Shown here piece by piece: positions 36,915-48,675 of a DNA stretch of 64,000 bases. Source of the DNA: Liquidambar formosana (Eukaryota; Streptophyta; Magnoliopsida; Saxifragales; Altingiaceae); the NCBI GenBank assembly GCA_039720395.1, contig CM077833.1:11779133-11843132 (forward strand). The letters are read 5' to 3'. The notes beneath the pieces are model-generated. The model searched no databases, was not told the DNA's origin, and saw only the letters and a program-made list of their open reading frames with translations. Positions within the stretch are counted from its first letter, which is position 1. Every line of letters starts with the position of its first letter. The translations under genes and the position numbers were made by a program.

Positions 36915-37313
36915 GAGAAAGATGCAATCTTTCTCATGTTATGTGCTTACCTCGATAGCTTGAAAGATGCAATCTTTCCCATGATATGTGTTTACCTTGA
37001 TAGTTTGAATATGAGAAGGATGCAATCTTTCTCATACTATGTGTTCACCTTGAGAATTTTGATATGAGAAGGATGCAATCTTTCTCATGTCACATGTTTG
37101 CCTTGATAGTTTGAAAGATGCAATCTTTCCCGTGGTATGTGTTTACCTTGATTGTTTTGAGCAAGAGAAGGACGTGATCTTTCTCGTGTTGTGTGATCAC
37201 CTTGATATTTGAATGATAACCTTGATGGTTTGAACATGAGAGGGACGCGATCTTTCTCGTGTTACATGATAACCTTGATGATTTGAATATGAGAAGGATG
37301 TATCTTTCTCATG
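36915..37313 (+). repeat. Tandem array of eight GAAAGAT/ATCTTTC hairpins
   Basis: Irregular units of about 50-60 bp each contain arms such as GAGAAAGAT and ATCTTTCTC with loop GCA. They begin at 36915, 36962, 37011, 37064, 37113, 37162, 37235 and 37289. Unit 1 is perfect. In most other units a stem change converts A-T to G-T (G-U in RNA). The spacer carries TGTGTTTACCTTGATAGTTT-like sequence. It is located in the Gypsy-1 3' region, where Tat elements are known to carry hypervariable tandem repeats. Confidence 0.85.
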
Positions 37314-37341
37314 TTTTGAGATAGCCTTGATGGCATAGTTT

Positions 37342-37741
37342 TACCTCGTATTATTCGCCAGAGCCATTGGCGTAGTATGGGAAGACCTTTCATCGAACGC
37401 AGATTCGGTGTAAGCTATGGATACCTCGTATTATTCGCCAGAGCCATTGGCGTAGTATGGGAAGACCTTTCATCGAATGCAGATTCGGTGTAAGCTATGG
37501 ATACCTCGTATTATTCACCAGAGCCATTGGTGTAGTATGAGAAGACCTTTCATCGAACGCAGATTCGGTGTAAGCTATGGATACCTCGTATTATTCGCCA
37601 GAGCCATTGGCGTAGTATGGGAAGACCTTTCATCGAATGCAGATTTGGTGTAAGCTATGGATACCTCGTATTATTCACCAGCGTGACTGGTGTAGTATAA
37701 GAAGACCTTTCATCGAACGTAGTTCATGAAAGCTGTGGATA
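37342..37741 (+). repeat. 80-bp tandem repeat, five copies, each with a small hairpin
   Basis: Units start at 37342, 37422, 37502, 37582 and 37662 with TACCTCGTATTATTC, exactly 80 bases apart, and a decayed sixth follows. Each holds a stem of five pairs around GAGCCAT: CGCCA/TGGCG in units 1, 2 and 4, CACCA/TGGTG in unit 3, and CACCAG/CTGGTG around a changed loop in unit 5. The stem change in units 3 and 5 is compensatory. Confidence 0.92.
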
Positions 37742-37963
37742 CCTCATCTTGTCCCCTAGTGAAAATGGTATACCGTATGAAGAGTTCTGTAGAACTTATG
37801 AGGAGTACCTTTATGCTTATTTATGATGAATTCGAAGAATTCAATGATATGATCACTTTCTTTTCCCCAGTGGGTGTTGATGAAATCAACTCCTCGGGCA
37901 AAAATGGGTTGTTCTCTTGGTCATTGGTTCGCAAGTGAAACTTGCTCACCAATGAGGAGCTTC

Positions 37964-40900
37964 TGTCACACCCTATTTTTGCCACCTTAGCTAGGGTTTG
38001 TCATTTTATGTGTCGTTTTGTTTCCTTTTTGAGTCTAGTCTTTTACATTGAGTTTCTAGGGTCCTAAGGATGGTGTGTATGAATTTTGGTTCGATTTGGA
38101 GTTGATCTTGAGGGTTAATAAGAACTTTTGTGACTTGAGGGGCATAATCGTCTTTTAGGCCACAAACTTTCCATTTGACCTTGAAATGATCTCCAAGTTG
38201 TCAATTGGAGTTCATATGGGTGCACTTAAGGTATTTGTGGGTTTAATTTGATGAATTGATGGTTCGGGATTAGAATGGCTCAATATGGCTCAGGTTGGTT
38301 AAGAGACCTACTTCGGGTTAGCCCGAATTGGTTCATGATTTTCACTCTATGACTACTCATTTGACCTTGATTAGTCTTAATTTCATCCCCAAATGTGTTT
38401 AGGGAGGTTGAATTTCGAATTGGAAAGCATTCGGTGCGACCCTATGTGCATACCTAAGCTAAGCGATGGTGAGGCATAGCGGTTAACCGCCTTTGTAGGA
38501 CCCAACCATGTAGCCATGGCTTGGGTTTCTTGCCCTCAAGTGACTCAAATTACATTCCCCTTCGAAACACGGTCGTTTTGGCTTTCGTTTCGTCAAAATT
38601 GGAGTTAATTTGAGCCCTGAAACACATTTGGAAGTCGAAAGGGTTAAAATTGGGCTGAAGATAACATGGCCTCGGGTGACCACCCAGGCCTGGGCGGCTA
38701 GCTGCCTGGGCCACTTTCCTTTTTTGAGTCTTGACGCGGCTCCCTCCCTATTTCCTCAGATTTGCTCGCCTCCAGCCGCCATTTAACCCTAAATTCAGCC
38801 CTATTTGACCTACTTGGGCCCCAAGGGAACCTCTAAGAGCCCTTGGATCAATACCTAGGGTTTTAATCCCAACTATTAAGGGTTTTCCTTCAAACCCTAT
38901 AAATACCCCCTTATACTTCTACAATAGGGGAGGCAATTTCTGAAGTGTGAGGCATGTGTGAGACTTGGAGGCTATGACAGCCATCCTTAGGGTAGTTTAA
39001 CCTAAATTTTGAGTGAGAGAGTGAGAGAGAGAGCTTGAAGGAGGGTTGGAGCTTTGCTTGAAGGCTTGAAGGAAAGTGTTTTTAGCTGTACACAAGAGGA
39101 GAAGCAAACTCTACAGCAATAAAGTTCTATATACAGGTATACCTTCTCTCCCTTTCATTTAAACTAGGGTTCTGCATAGGATAGCATTATTTCATGTTCA
39201 AGCTTATGTTTTTATCATGTGTTGATGTTTCTAATGCTTAGAATACATGATTAGAATAATGTTTGTGGCTGGATTTGCATGATATAATGTTATTCCATGT
39301 GACTTTATGAGTAGGTGTGTTTTTAGGGTTTCTAGAGTCTTTTCTAGGGTTTTCTGCATAGGATAGCATTATTTCATGTTCAAGCTTATGTTTTTATCAT
39401 GTGTTGATGCTTCTAATGCTTAGAGTACATGATTAGAATAATGTTTGTGGCTGGATTTGCATGATATAATGTTATTCCATGTGATTTTATGTATAGTTGT
39501 GTTTTTAGGGTTTCTAGAATTTGTTCTGGGGTTTTGCATTGAATAGCTATGATTTCATGCTAAAGCATATGTTTTTATCATGTCTTGCTACTTCTATGAG
39601 TTAGTATGCATGATTAGGATGATGTTTATGGGCTGTTTAGCATGCTAGGGTATTATTCCATGTGATTTCCCACATAGTTGAGATTCTAGGATTTCTCTTG
39701 TGCTGAAATTGAGTTTATGCTTAGAATAGCATTATTTCATGTGAAAGCCTATGTCTTTATCATGTGTAGATCATTCTATTGGTTAATATGCATGGATTGA
39801 ATGCTGTTCATATTCTGTTTTGCATGGTTTAGAGTGATTTCATGGGATTTTATGCACTAGTGCGATTCTAGGGTTTCATTCATCCTTGTTTTAGGAAAGT
39901 TGCATATAGCATGATAGCTTAGGGTTCTTCTTTAGTTTTTCTTCATAGTTGCTGCATATGTGTTCCATATTAGGTAACTATGATATTTTTAGCATTCATA
40001 TAGTTGATTTTAGGGTTTTTTGCATGTCATTGCATGTAGGGTTGAATTAGGGTTTTAGTTAGCTTATGATTCATGTTGTTTACATGATTTATGGTTGATT
40101 TTAAGCTCTATTTCAATTCTGTCCAGATCTGTTTAATGGCTTTAATGATGAGTTTTGAGCATGTGTTAGCCTATGTTTAAGCATGATAATTGCTTGATTG
40201 GAACCTAGCTTGGTTGGTTGGTATTTTTGGTATGTTTTGCATGCAAATTGCAGGTGCTTGACAGGTACAACAGGTGCAGTGTGGGGTGGTTATTTTGGCT
40301 ATTGCAAGATGAAATCTTGCAAATAAGATAATTACCTTATGCAATAGGGTGGTTATTTTGATAGGTTGCTTTTGCTTAAAGGTAAGTAGGGTATGAGGGT
40401 GCCCCAATTCACCCTTCTTTCCTTTCTTTGAAACTTTCCCTTTCTCCCTCCTAGGGTTATTTCCTAATAGGGGAATATGGTAATTCCTATAGTATCCTTT
40501 CATAAAAATACCTTTTAAATCAAAGTTTCTATCTTTATGAAATTCCATATTTACCAAAGATCTTTTGAGAATCATTTATTTTTGGAAACTTACCATATTT
40601 CTTATGAAAGGAAACTTAGGGTTTACCATAGGCCTCTATTAGGTTATAAACCTATTCCCTTTCGAACTACGTGGACTTTGATCCATGTATTTCCATACAC
40701 GGTACGTAGGCGCTCTTCGTGAGATTCAAGTCCGCTCTAGGATACTAAGTATCCTGGGTTTTCTCCCCCCTCTTTCTTTTTCTGTTTTTCTTTGATTTAC
40801 TTGATTATATGGATGAATGAATGAATGATATGCATGCTGTCTTTTGATGATAATTGTTGATTTGTGTGTGATTGAGACTTTGATTTAGCCCAATTAAATT

Positions 40901-41188
40901 AAGAGACCGTTTAAGGCGATATGGGTGCCTATAGGCTTTGCCTAGAACCTTCCCATATCGTAACTTAGCCTCCAAATCCCCGATTTCTCTGGTTTCCAAA
41001 AGACTTCTTTTGCCTTTCCATTTTTAAACATGGAGTCAATCTTTTGTTTTCCTAAAACAAAACTATTTTTTTAGGGTTTTCCTTGTTTCCTTTAAAAAAT
41101 AAGGTGGCGACTCCATTTTCTTTTTCAAACCTAAGGCCCATTTTCTTTAAACAACCCATTTGTGTGGGCCCGCTTTCCGGGGTCCACA
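37964..41188 (+). mobile_element. Gypsy-1 3' LTR
   Basis: 3225 bp from TGTCACACCC to GGGGTCCACA, preceded by a short purine tract (AATGAGGAG, 37951-37959). A half copy of the 80-bp palindrome (38671-38714), a TATA box at 38898-38905 and two 182-bp repeats (39170-39533) are present. The sequence flanking it on the right (41189 on) is the reverse complement of the sequence ending at 37809. Gypsy-1 therefore inserted into the 3' region of an opposite-facing relative. GGTAC at 41189 is the probable target duplication, with its partner left of the window. Confidence 0.93.
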
Positions 41189-41800
41189 GGTACTCCTCAT
41201 AAGTTCTACAAAACTCTTCTCATACTGTATACCAGTTTCACTGGGGGACAAGATGAGGTGTCCACAGCTTACATCGAACTATGTTCGATGAAAGGTCTTC
41301 TCATACTATACCAGTGGCACTGGTGAATAATACGAGGTATCCATAGCTTACACCGAATTTGCGTTCGATGAAAGGTCTTCCCATACTACACCAGTGGCAC
41401 TGGTGAATAATGCGAGGTATAACTATGCCGTCCAGGCTATCACAAAACATGAGAAAGATTGCATCCTTCTCATATTCAAGTATCAAGGTAATCACATAAC
41501 ACGAGAAAGATCGCATCCTTCTCTTACTCAAACCATCAAGGTAAACACAAATCATGGGAAAGATTGTATCTTTCAAGCTATCGAGGTAAGCACATAACAT
41601 AAGAAAGATTGCATCTTTCTTATATTAAACTCTCAGGGTGAACACATAACATGAGAAAGATCTCGTCCTTCTCGTATTCAAACCATCAAGGTAAACACAA
41701 ATCATGGGAAAGATTGCATCTTTCAAGCTATCAAGGTAAGCATGTAACATGAGAAAGATTGCATCTTTCTCTCACTAAGTCATCAAGACAAAGGTAAGCT
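41189..41800 (-). repeat. Gypsy-C 3'-region hairpin repeats
   Basis: The reverse-complement counterpart of the two Gypsy-1 arrays but shorter. About two 80-bp units hold stems ACCAGT/ACTGGT (41310-41324) and CACCAGT/ACTGGTG (41389-41405). Then about seven GAGAAAGAT units run from 41440 to 41775. The copy number differs from Gypsy-1, showing rapid array turnover. Confidence 0.85.
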
Positions 41801-42218
41801 TCTACTTACCAACACTCAACAAGTTCACTAAGTCATCTCACATGGAGGCTATTCATGCCTCAACTCAAATACCAACTCATATCGGAGACATATTCATCTC
41901 ATGAAAGCAATCATTCACATGCACATAGGGAAAGTATCTTTATCCCAAATAACAACGAATCATAGTGACATAGGAAGGAATTCATCCCTAATGATCAAAA
42001 ATCATATGCATAGAGAGGGTTGTTCAACCCTACTAGCATGCCATGCCCACACAAGGGCCACCAATGCAATCCATTTCAAAACCATTTCATGCTAAACAAT
42101 GTCAAGATATTCACTCATTTTTCAACTCAAAATAGGCTTGAGATTTCATCTCAAAGAAGGTTCAAAAGCATGAATAGGCGAGCAAAGGCCAAATGGGCAA
42201 AGCGGAGTGGGTGAGGCG

Positions 42219-42294
42219 GCTGACCACCTGGCTGCTGGTGGCTTGCCGCCCAAGCCCAGGCGGCTTGCCGCCCCAGGTTGGGCGGTTACCCGAG
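42219..42294. repeat. 80-bp GC-rich near-palindrome, copy 4 (upstream of PMD gene)
   Basis: A diverged copy ending GGCGGTTACCCGAG, about 300 bases ahead of the PMD-gene methionine at 42592. It corresponds to 36412-36489 in Gypsy-1. Confidence 0.8.
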
Positions 42295-42591
42295 GCTGGT
42301 GCTGCCCATTTTGAGGGTTTTTAAACCCTTGACCCCCATTTGATGCACATACACACCCAACTTTGAAAATTGAGAGTTTCTCTCTCTAGAAACCCATTCC
42401 ATCTTCTCCAAACACTCATACACACATTCTTATTCAAAGTTTCACTTTCAATTCAAGTTGTGTGCATGAAATAGCATCAAGAACAAGTCATTCAACAACA
42501 AAAACAAGCATCAATCATCAACTTGCAAGATTAAATTCATCATCTTTCTCATCAAACCCATTTTTCTTACATACAAGCTCAAACATCAACA

Positions 42592-45500
42592 ATGGCTTCT
42601 AGCAATGATTCCAACATCAAGTATCCATACTATGTGATAAAGAATACATACAAGGCACCAATCTATGATGAATCCCAAGACAAGGTGTTGCTTGAACCCA
42701 AGAAGCATCTCTCATACCTCCATTCCCAACAAGAGGTTAGTTCTTCCCAACTTAACATGTTTATCTTGAAATCTTGATTTCTATTGGATAAAATGCATTC
42801 CCATGATCTTCTTTTGATTGTTTCTATCATTGTTAAGCCAAGTTCATTGATTTGGCAAGGATTGAATGTGCAAAAAGCTTATTTCCCAATGCTTGAGAAA
42901 AGAGGCCCACCAAGTGTTTGATAAAATGCCAAAGAGACAAAAACATGTTCAATTCTTGTAAAATCAATAGGTTTGCATTGTAGTACAAAGTCTATTGATC
43001 TTGGCAAGGATTTGGTATACAAAAATCTTTCATTTCAATGCTTGAAAACAAGTCACACACCAAGTGTTCGATAAAATGCCCGAAAGACAAAACCATGTTC
43101 AATCCTTACAAAATCAATGAGTTTGAATACACAAAGTCATGGGCATTCATTTCTAATTCATTTCATGAATCAAAACTCATATTTTAAAACTTTTGGAAAG
43201 ACTTTTTTGAAATCAATTACCAATGTATGCCCAATATCTCTATGTTTTCAATGCTAACTCAATACACAATCCTTTGAAATAGCCCGATTTCCAAAGTCTC
43301 CATACAAGGACATCAATGAAGGGGCTTATTGCATGGTGGAAATATATGGAACATGCTCAACCACGTGCTCACAAGATAATAAAGAAGGCGGGTTTTGGGC
43401 CCTTCCTAGATGCTCTATGGAACGAGCAATGGGATAGGCAAGCATTGTTCACCTTGAAAGAGTTATGGTGGGACACCACTAACATTTTCCATTTCAGCTT
43501 CGGGGAGATGACCATGACCCCTAAAGACTTCACCATGATAACTGGGTTGAGCTTAAAAGGCAAGCGCTTGGAATACTACGAGCATGCCAACATGGATCAA
43601 AACTATATAGTAGCTCTACTCGGGGTGGAAGCGGAGTTAAGCCCAAAAGGTGTACGCCGTACTTGGCTCTACAACACCTTTGCCACTGCAGAAGAGAGTG
43701 ATGGGACGGATCCCTAATACATTGTGAGAGCATTCCTGCTCTACATGATTTCATGCACGTTCTTTGCGGGCACCAATGACATGGCTCAACTAGAGTTGCT
43801 AGCTAGCATGGAAGACGTGAACAAGATTGGGAGATACAATTGGGGTGGGGCTGCTCTAGCAACCATGTACCGTTCTATGACTGATATGTCCCGAGGAGTT
43901 ACAAAGAACTTCGGGGGACTTCCTTTTGTTTGGGAGGTAACAAAGAACATTCAATTCTCTATTATTTCTTGAAACTTAACCCATATATGATTTCCTCTAT
44001 TTCTTTGATTTTCCACAGATATGGTACTACGAGTACCTGAACATGTGCCGCCCAACTCTTGCTAGTGATGCCATGTCATGGCCCATCCTTCAGAATTACG
44101 CCCCATCTTGCTTGGCTACAAAAGCCTCCAACCGACATGATTATGCCTATGCAAGGGCATATCTTGCCAGTTTGACTGCCGATATGGTAAAATCTCTCTT
44201 TCTCTCTTTATCTTTTTATCTTGTCTTTCTTATTTCTCATTTTAAACTCAATAGGTGGAATGGGATCCATGGAGGCTATGGGAGCCTAGGCTACCCGAGA
44301 AGTACTCCTCTTGTTTGGAGTTGATAAGCAAAAGGGTCCTTTTTGAAGGCCCCACAGGTAGATGCTAGTATCTTGGGGAGCGAGTCTTAAGACAAGTCCA
44401 CGGAAACATGAATGTAGCTGTGACTCCTTCCTGTTAGAGTTATGCCCTAGAGCCAATCATAGAGATGATTGTTTAGGGATAAAGGAACAATCATTTGATT
44501 TCATTTATGTATGTCACATTTATTATTGATTTAATAAAAGGGCTTATTCTATTATGTTTGTATGCATCATTTATATTTACATAATATGTCCAAGGAGTTA
44601 GAGTTGAGAATATTGAATTACAAAGAGTTGTAGTTATGAGACCGTAAATATATCTCTGTACTAAACTCCTAAATCATTCCAAGTTGAAGGTTCACTATGA
44701 TGGACAGTAATAAACCATAGGACTAGCACTTGTTAGGTTGACTCTATAGGAGGATAGCTGGTCTCAAGTTATTTGTGCGGAGACACTACAACCAACAGGT
44801 GGGTGCCTGTTAATAGAATAGGTACACTGAATGTGACCAAAGATTTGAGATAAACTGAATGGAGTTTTAACCTGCCTGTCAATCAGTTTCTCAATGTTAT
44901 AGTGGTACAAGTAATCCTTAGACCTGAGACACCATAGTTACCTTATGCATGTAGCTTTAGAAGTTTGATAACACTAAGTGCAGATTCTATTCATGGGTCT
45001 GTAAAGGTGTTCATTGGCCCTATTGCTATATGTATGAAGGCATATGAGTGATCGACAAGGAATCCATTACTCTTAGGAAAAAGAGAGAGAATGTCTCATA
45101 TATCATTCATAATATAACTCATTCAGTCCATGGCCATGGCAGTGTGAATATGGAAAGGAGTTTCCATAAGTTCATCATTGAGTTGATATTTATGAATGAG
45201 TATAAAGTAATTGAACTAGGGACTTGACAGACTTCCATGTCCTATTAGTTCAATTGGAGACATTGTGTAAATGGAAGGATGCAATTGTAACCTATAAACT
45301 ATAACAGAAGGGTTCTTTGATAGATACATATTCACTTCATTAAGGACGACACCATGAACCATATGCTAGGTGTTATTCATGGTTAGTAGAAGCCCTAATT
45401 GATATAAGTGAGTTATAATCAATTAGGGAATTGGAAGGAGTTCCAATTAGACCCTAAATGGAAAGAGTTCCATTGTGCACACCTCGTGCTATTCCTACTA

Positions 45501-46916
45501 CTTGATGATGTGAACCCAATGGGTCACACACTGATCATGCAAGATGAGCTTTAAAGTCTATGAGAGAAAGGGTATGAGTGCATAAAGAATAGTTCTTTGA
45601 GGCCTATTTATATTTGATATAATTTATAGGGGTTATTGTGCAATTTAGAGAAATTGCATCACACCCTAATAGGGTTTCCCCCTATAGCCGGCCCCCCTAG
45701 TGTGGACTATATAAGTCACACTTTATGATGTGTGACATGATCACAAGTTGAAATCCCCAAGGGGTTGGCCAGAATTTCCAGCCTCCCTCTCTCTCTCTCC
45801 TCTCTTCTCCTACACTAGCAACAAGAAGGAAAAGGTGGAAAGGACTTGAAGCCCTAGCTAGGTGTGGATACCGTTGGAGGCAGCACACTTGGGCTGCTCA
45901 TTCACCGCTGTCCGGAATCAAAGCTTGGAGCAAAAAGGAGAAGACAAAAATTCTGTAAGTGTTCTAACCCTCTTCATAGTTAGGGTTTGATTTTGTATAT
46001 GCATAGTTAGATTCATGGGCTGTGGAATCAAAGGGAAAAATTTTTATATTCCGCACTTCTATTCTTCCCTCTTGTATGATTCCCAACACTTCCATGCCAC
46101 CAGAGAACATGAGGCATGCTAACCACCTAGTGGGGGATAAACTAGAAGAGGTTCTGAGGGGTTGGGATGCTAAGGGATTCACCTCCCCTCACATAGAATA
46201 CACTACCTTTTGTCGACAATATCTGATGAACCCTAGGGTCACTAGTCTCCCACCTCAAGGGGTGAGCTCTCCAAACTCTTAAATTCTTTTTAAGATCATA
46301 CGAAAGACTCCACTTAACAAGCATTTGAATTTCAGGGCCGACGGGCAAGGGGACACAGTTCCACAGTTGGATATGCTACTGAGATGACTTATAATAACGA
46401 GGATGATGACCTTGAGGGAAATCAACCTCCACCCCTCTCGCAATTAAATTGGTATGTGAACTTGTGCAGTGGGAAGAAATTTGTGAAGACTGACATTACC
46501 CATCCACCTTTCGATGAATATCCCAAGATCAATCCATATTATGAGAATGTGAGTTCTAAACCCTTACCTTCTAAGAATTGGATTTTTCCATTATTATTAA
46601 CCATGTTCATACTCTCTTAGGTTCCACGAGAATATGCTCAGGAATGCATTGAACTCAATGAAGGATTAAGGAGGGATCTTGTGCGAATGAGTTTAGAGAA
46701 CTCAATTCTAGAAGCACACTTGAATCCCCAAGTAAGTGATCATCTTTACTATCTTTCAACTAGGATTGGCACCATTACCCTACTAACCCATTATCTTCTT
46801 TGCCACAGGCATCATCATCTCGTTCACCACAGGATATGCCCCCTCCTAGAGCACCTCGTTCAGGTCATGATAGAGCTGGGCCAAGTCGAAAGAGAAGGCC
46901 CACAGGGAATCATTGA
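42592..46916 (+). pseudogene. Plant mobile domain (PMD) gene, eight exons, carried antisense in Gypsy-C
   Basis: The exons I assign are 42592-42735, 43283-43936, 44019-44186, 44255-44431 continuing at 46094-46261 after a copia LTR, 46336-46548, 46621-46731 and 46809-46916. The copia LTR splits one exon. Every intron is GT-AG and phase 0, and the introns of 68-82 bp are of typical plant size. The product would be about 580 residues. Exon 2 holds the PMD core (AGFGPFLDALWNEQWDRQAL, then FHFSFGEMTMTPKDFTMITG), a domain shared by MAIN-like proteins and transposable elements. Later exons have EWDPWRLWEPRLPEK and a basic tail (GPSRKRRPTGNH). Two nonsense codons (43715 and 44366) and the 1.66-kb LTR insertion make this copy a pseudogene. 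It runs opposite to gag-pol, so its introns are invisible to splicing of the element RNA and survive transposition. Confidence 0.8.
44432..46088 (+). mobile_element. Solo copia LTR in the PMD gene
   Basis: A 1657-bp LTR of the Copia-1 subtype, TGTTAGAGTTATGCCC to TTCCCAACA. It is flanked by a perfect 5-bp duplication CTTCC (44427-44431 and 46089-46093) with no internal sequence. Removing it and one CTTCC restores the exon in frame. Confidence 0.95.
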
Positions 46917-47388
46917 GTTTCACTCACCTCTTGTTAGGAATATTAGAATCCACTAGCTTCTTATCGTGTAATAGTTAGGAATTTCAATTCCTAACCTTGA
47001 ACTCTTTATTATGGATACTTGATGAATCTATATTGAACTTTATTGCAATGATATGATCTTGTATTGTGTGAAAAAATGGGCTTAAATCAAGCACATAAGA
47101 GTCAAAATATCACAAAAGGGCCAAACGAAGGCACAATAGGGCAAAAATAGGCAAAACAAGATGGCGGCCTTGGGTGACCACCCAGGGCTGGGCGGCTAGC
47201 CGCCTGGGCCCAGGTGGCTAGCCGCCCAGGCCTGGGTGGTCACCCGAGCCCGAAGCGGTGTTTTGCCTGTTTTTTAGGAAACTTCCTATTTTGACGGAAT
47301 CTTCTTCCAAAACACGGATTTTTGAATTTTTCTATAAAAGCACATCCAAGGGGTCTCAAACCCTACTTACATTCATTGAGAGCAAGTT
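46917..47388 (+). promoter_or_regulatory. Intergenic region and likely promoter of the DUF7745-like ORF
   Basis: It holds an 80-bp GC palindrome at 47169-47248 (TTGGGTGACCACCCA to TGGGTGGTCACCCGAG) and a TATA box TATAAAAG at 47333-47340, 49 bases before the ATG. The segment between them shares GAAGCGG and CCTATTTTGACG with the LTR U3 at 59440-59470, in the same order. The promoter therefore appears related to an LTR promoter. Confidence 0.6.
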
Positions 47389-48675
47389 ATGGAAGCCCTA
47401 GACAAATACTTAAGTGATTTTCTGAAAGTTATGAGTACGGAGGCAAGGAAAGAGTTCAAGCACTACTACTTGGATCCGTTATTCTCTTTGATGCATGTGA
47501 AGCTTGAAACCACTCTTCTTACTGCTGCTATATACTTTTGGGATCCCTAACTTCATGTATTCCGTTTCAACTATAAAGAGCTATGCCCAACAATGGAGGA
47601 ATTCTGTGCTTTGTATGGAGTTTCACCAGCAGGACGTTTCATCTTCCCTACTCCACGCTCAAGTTACTTGACTTCTTTCTCCAACTTCCTTGGGATTTCT
47701 CAACAAGAGGCCTCCATATTTGTGAAGGATCACATGGTGAATCTCATGGAAATAGCAACTTCCTTTTTGGCTCATGATAGCAAAGGTACTATGAATTTCA
47801 ACCTTAATACTCAACACGCTCTTGCTTTTTGCTTGATTGGTCGCTTCCTTATCTCTACGGGGACCCTCTATGTACCTATTCAAATTTGTGAATTGATTCC
47901 CTTTCTTCTCAAACATCACAACTTGATTCCCATGGTGCTAGCTGAAACCCTCAATAGCTTAGACAAAGTTCATGATAATCCACAAGCCCCATTAGGAGGG
48001 AGCCCCATTCTACTACAGATGTGGCTTCTTGAAAGGCTTAACTTCTTATCTCCTACCACCATTAATCCATACAAACCCCAACATTATTGTTGCCGTCGAG
48101 TTGAACTCCCTGGTCAATTTTCTTTGAGGGAATAGTTAGGATACTTCCAAACTCTCTCGTGGCGAAACATTAAGTGGTTTGTCTTCATATGGGGATGTAA
48201 GGAATAAATTCTTCTCTGAACTTCTGGGTGTGCTATGGTCAAGCTCATAGGGTTGAGATCAACTTCCTTCTATTGGACTTCAAGAATCCTTCGTCAAATG
48301 GGTGCCATGAAAACCATACCTACTTCTATGGTATTTGATCATTCTGTTGAACCTGTGTGCCCCACAATTGTTAAGTGAGCCAAGACTAGATGGACTGACC
48401 AGCTGAAACTGACTCGAATTGTAAACACTAATGGGCCGTATGTCATGAGCCCTGAATACAAGACATGGTTGAAAAATAGCATGGGTATCAGAGAAACCAT
48501 ACGCAGGGAAAGGATTTATGACCTTATCAAGGACAAAAGACTTGGATTTTGCAGGGAAGACATTTTGGAAGCAGTGGAAGCAGCACATGCCCATGACTTA
48601 CGAAAGAAACGAAGACTTGAAAGAAAAGAGAAGAAAGCAAACCAAGAGACTCTGAAGAAAATCAAAAGGACTTGA
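47389..48675 (+). pseudogene. DUF7745-like ORF carried antisense in Gypsy-C
   Basis: One frame of 428 codons from the methionine at 47389, interrupted by nonsense codons near 47548 (in FWDP-stop-LHVFRFN) and at 48133, and by probable small lesions around 48190-48380. Conserved features are HVFRFNYKELCPTMEEFCAL, a segment typical of the DUF7745 family found in plant Ty3/gypsy-associated proteins and distantly like PMD. GGSPILLQMWLLERL follows further on. The C-terminus is highly basic and helical (LRKKRRLERKEKKANQ), suggesting nucleic-acid binding or a nuclear signal. It is intronless, unlike its PMD neighbour, and in the same orientation as that gene and opposite to pol. Function is unknown. 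Assignment is from pattern memory, so moderate. Confidence 0.65.

Larger units (their letters stand above)
8397..41188 (+). mobile_element. Gypsy-1: nested Ty3/gypsy Tat/Ogre-type retrotransposon
   Basis: The forward-oriented element is held together by matching LTRs (8397-11923 and 37964-41188). Between them lie a PBS, gag, protease with G-patch, an intron, RT, RNase H plus a second RNase H, an antisense cargo-gene fragment and a 3' tandem-repeat region. Without the two copia insertions (17277-26927 and 28275-35378) and the unsized gap, about 16 kb remain, consistent with the large Ogre-type elements. The left LTR lacks roughly its first 100 bases because a copia LTR sits there. Coding regions carry stops and frameshifts, so the copy is not autonomous. 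Part of pol (integrase) and most of the antisense cargo are missing, lost either in the assembly gap or by deletion. Confidence 0.9.

Noticed and set aside
43369..43754. Minus-strand frames opposite the PMD exons
   Set aside because: They are mirror frames of the plus-strand coding sequence. The PMD motifs and splice sites are on the plus strand.
42592..46916. PMD gene as a host gene interrupted by retrotransposons
   Set aside because: The same exon 1 and intron start occur antisense at the same relative place in Gypsy-1 (35379-36114), so the gene is element cargo.
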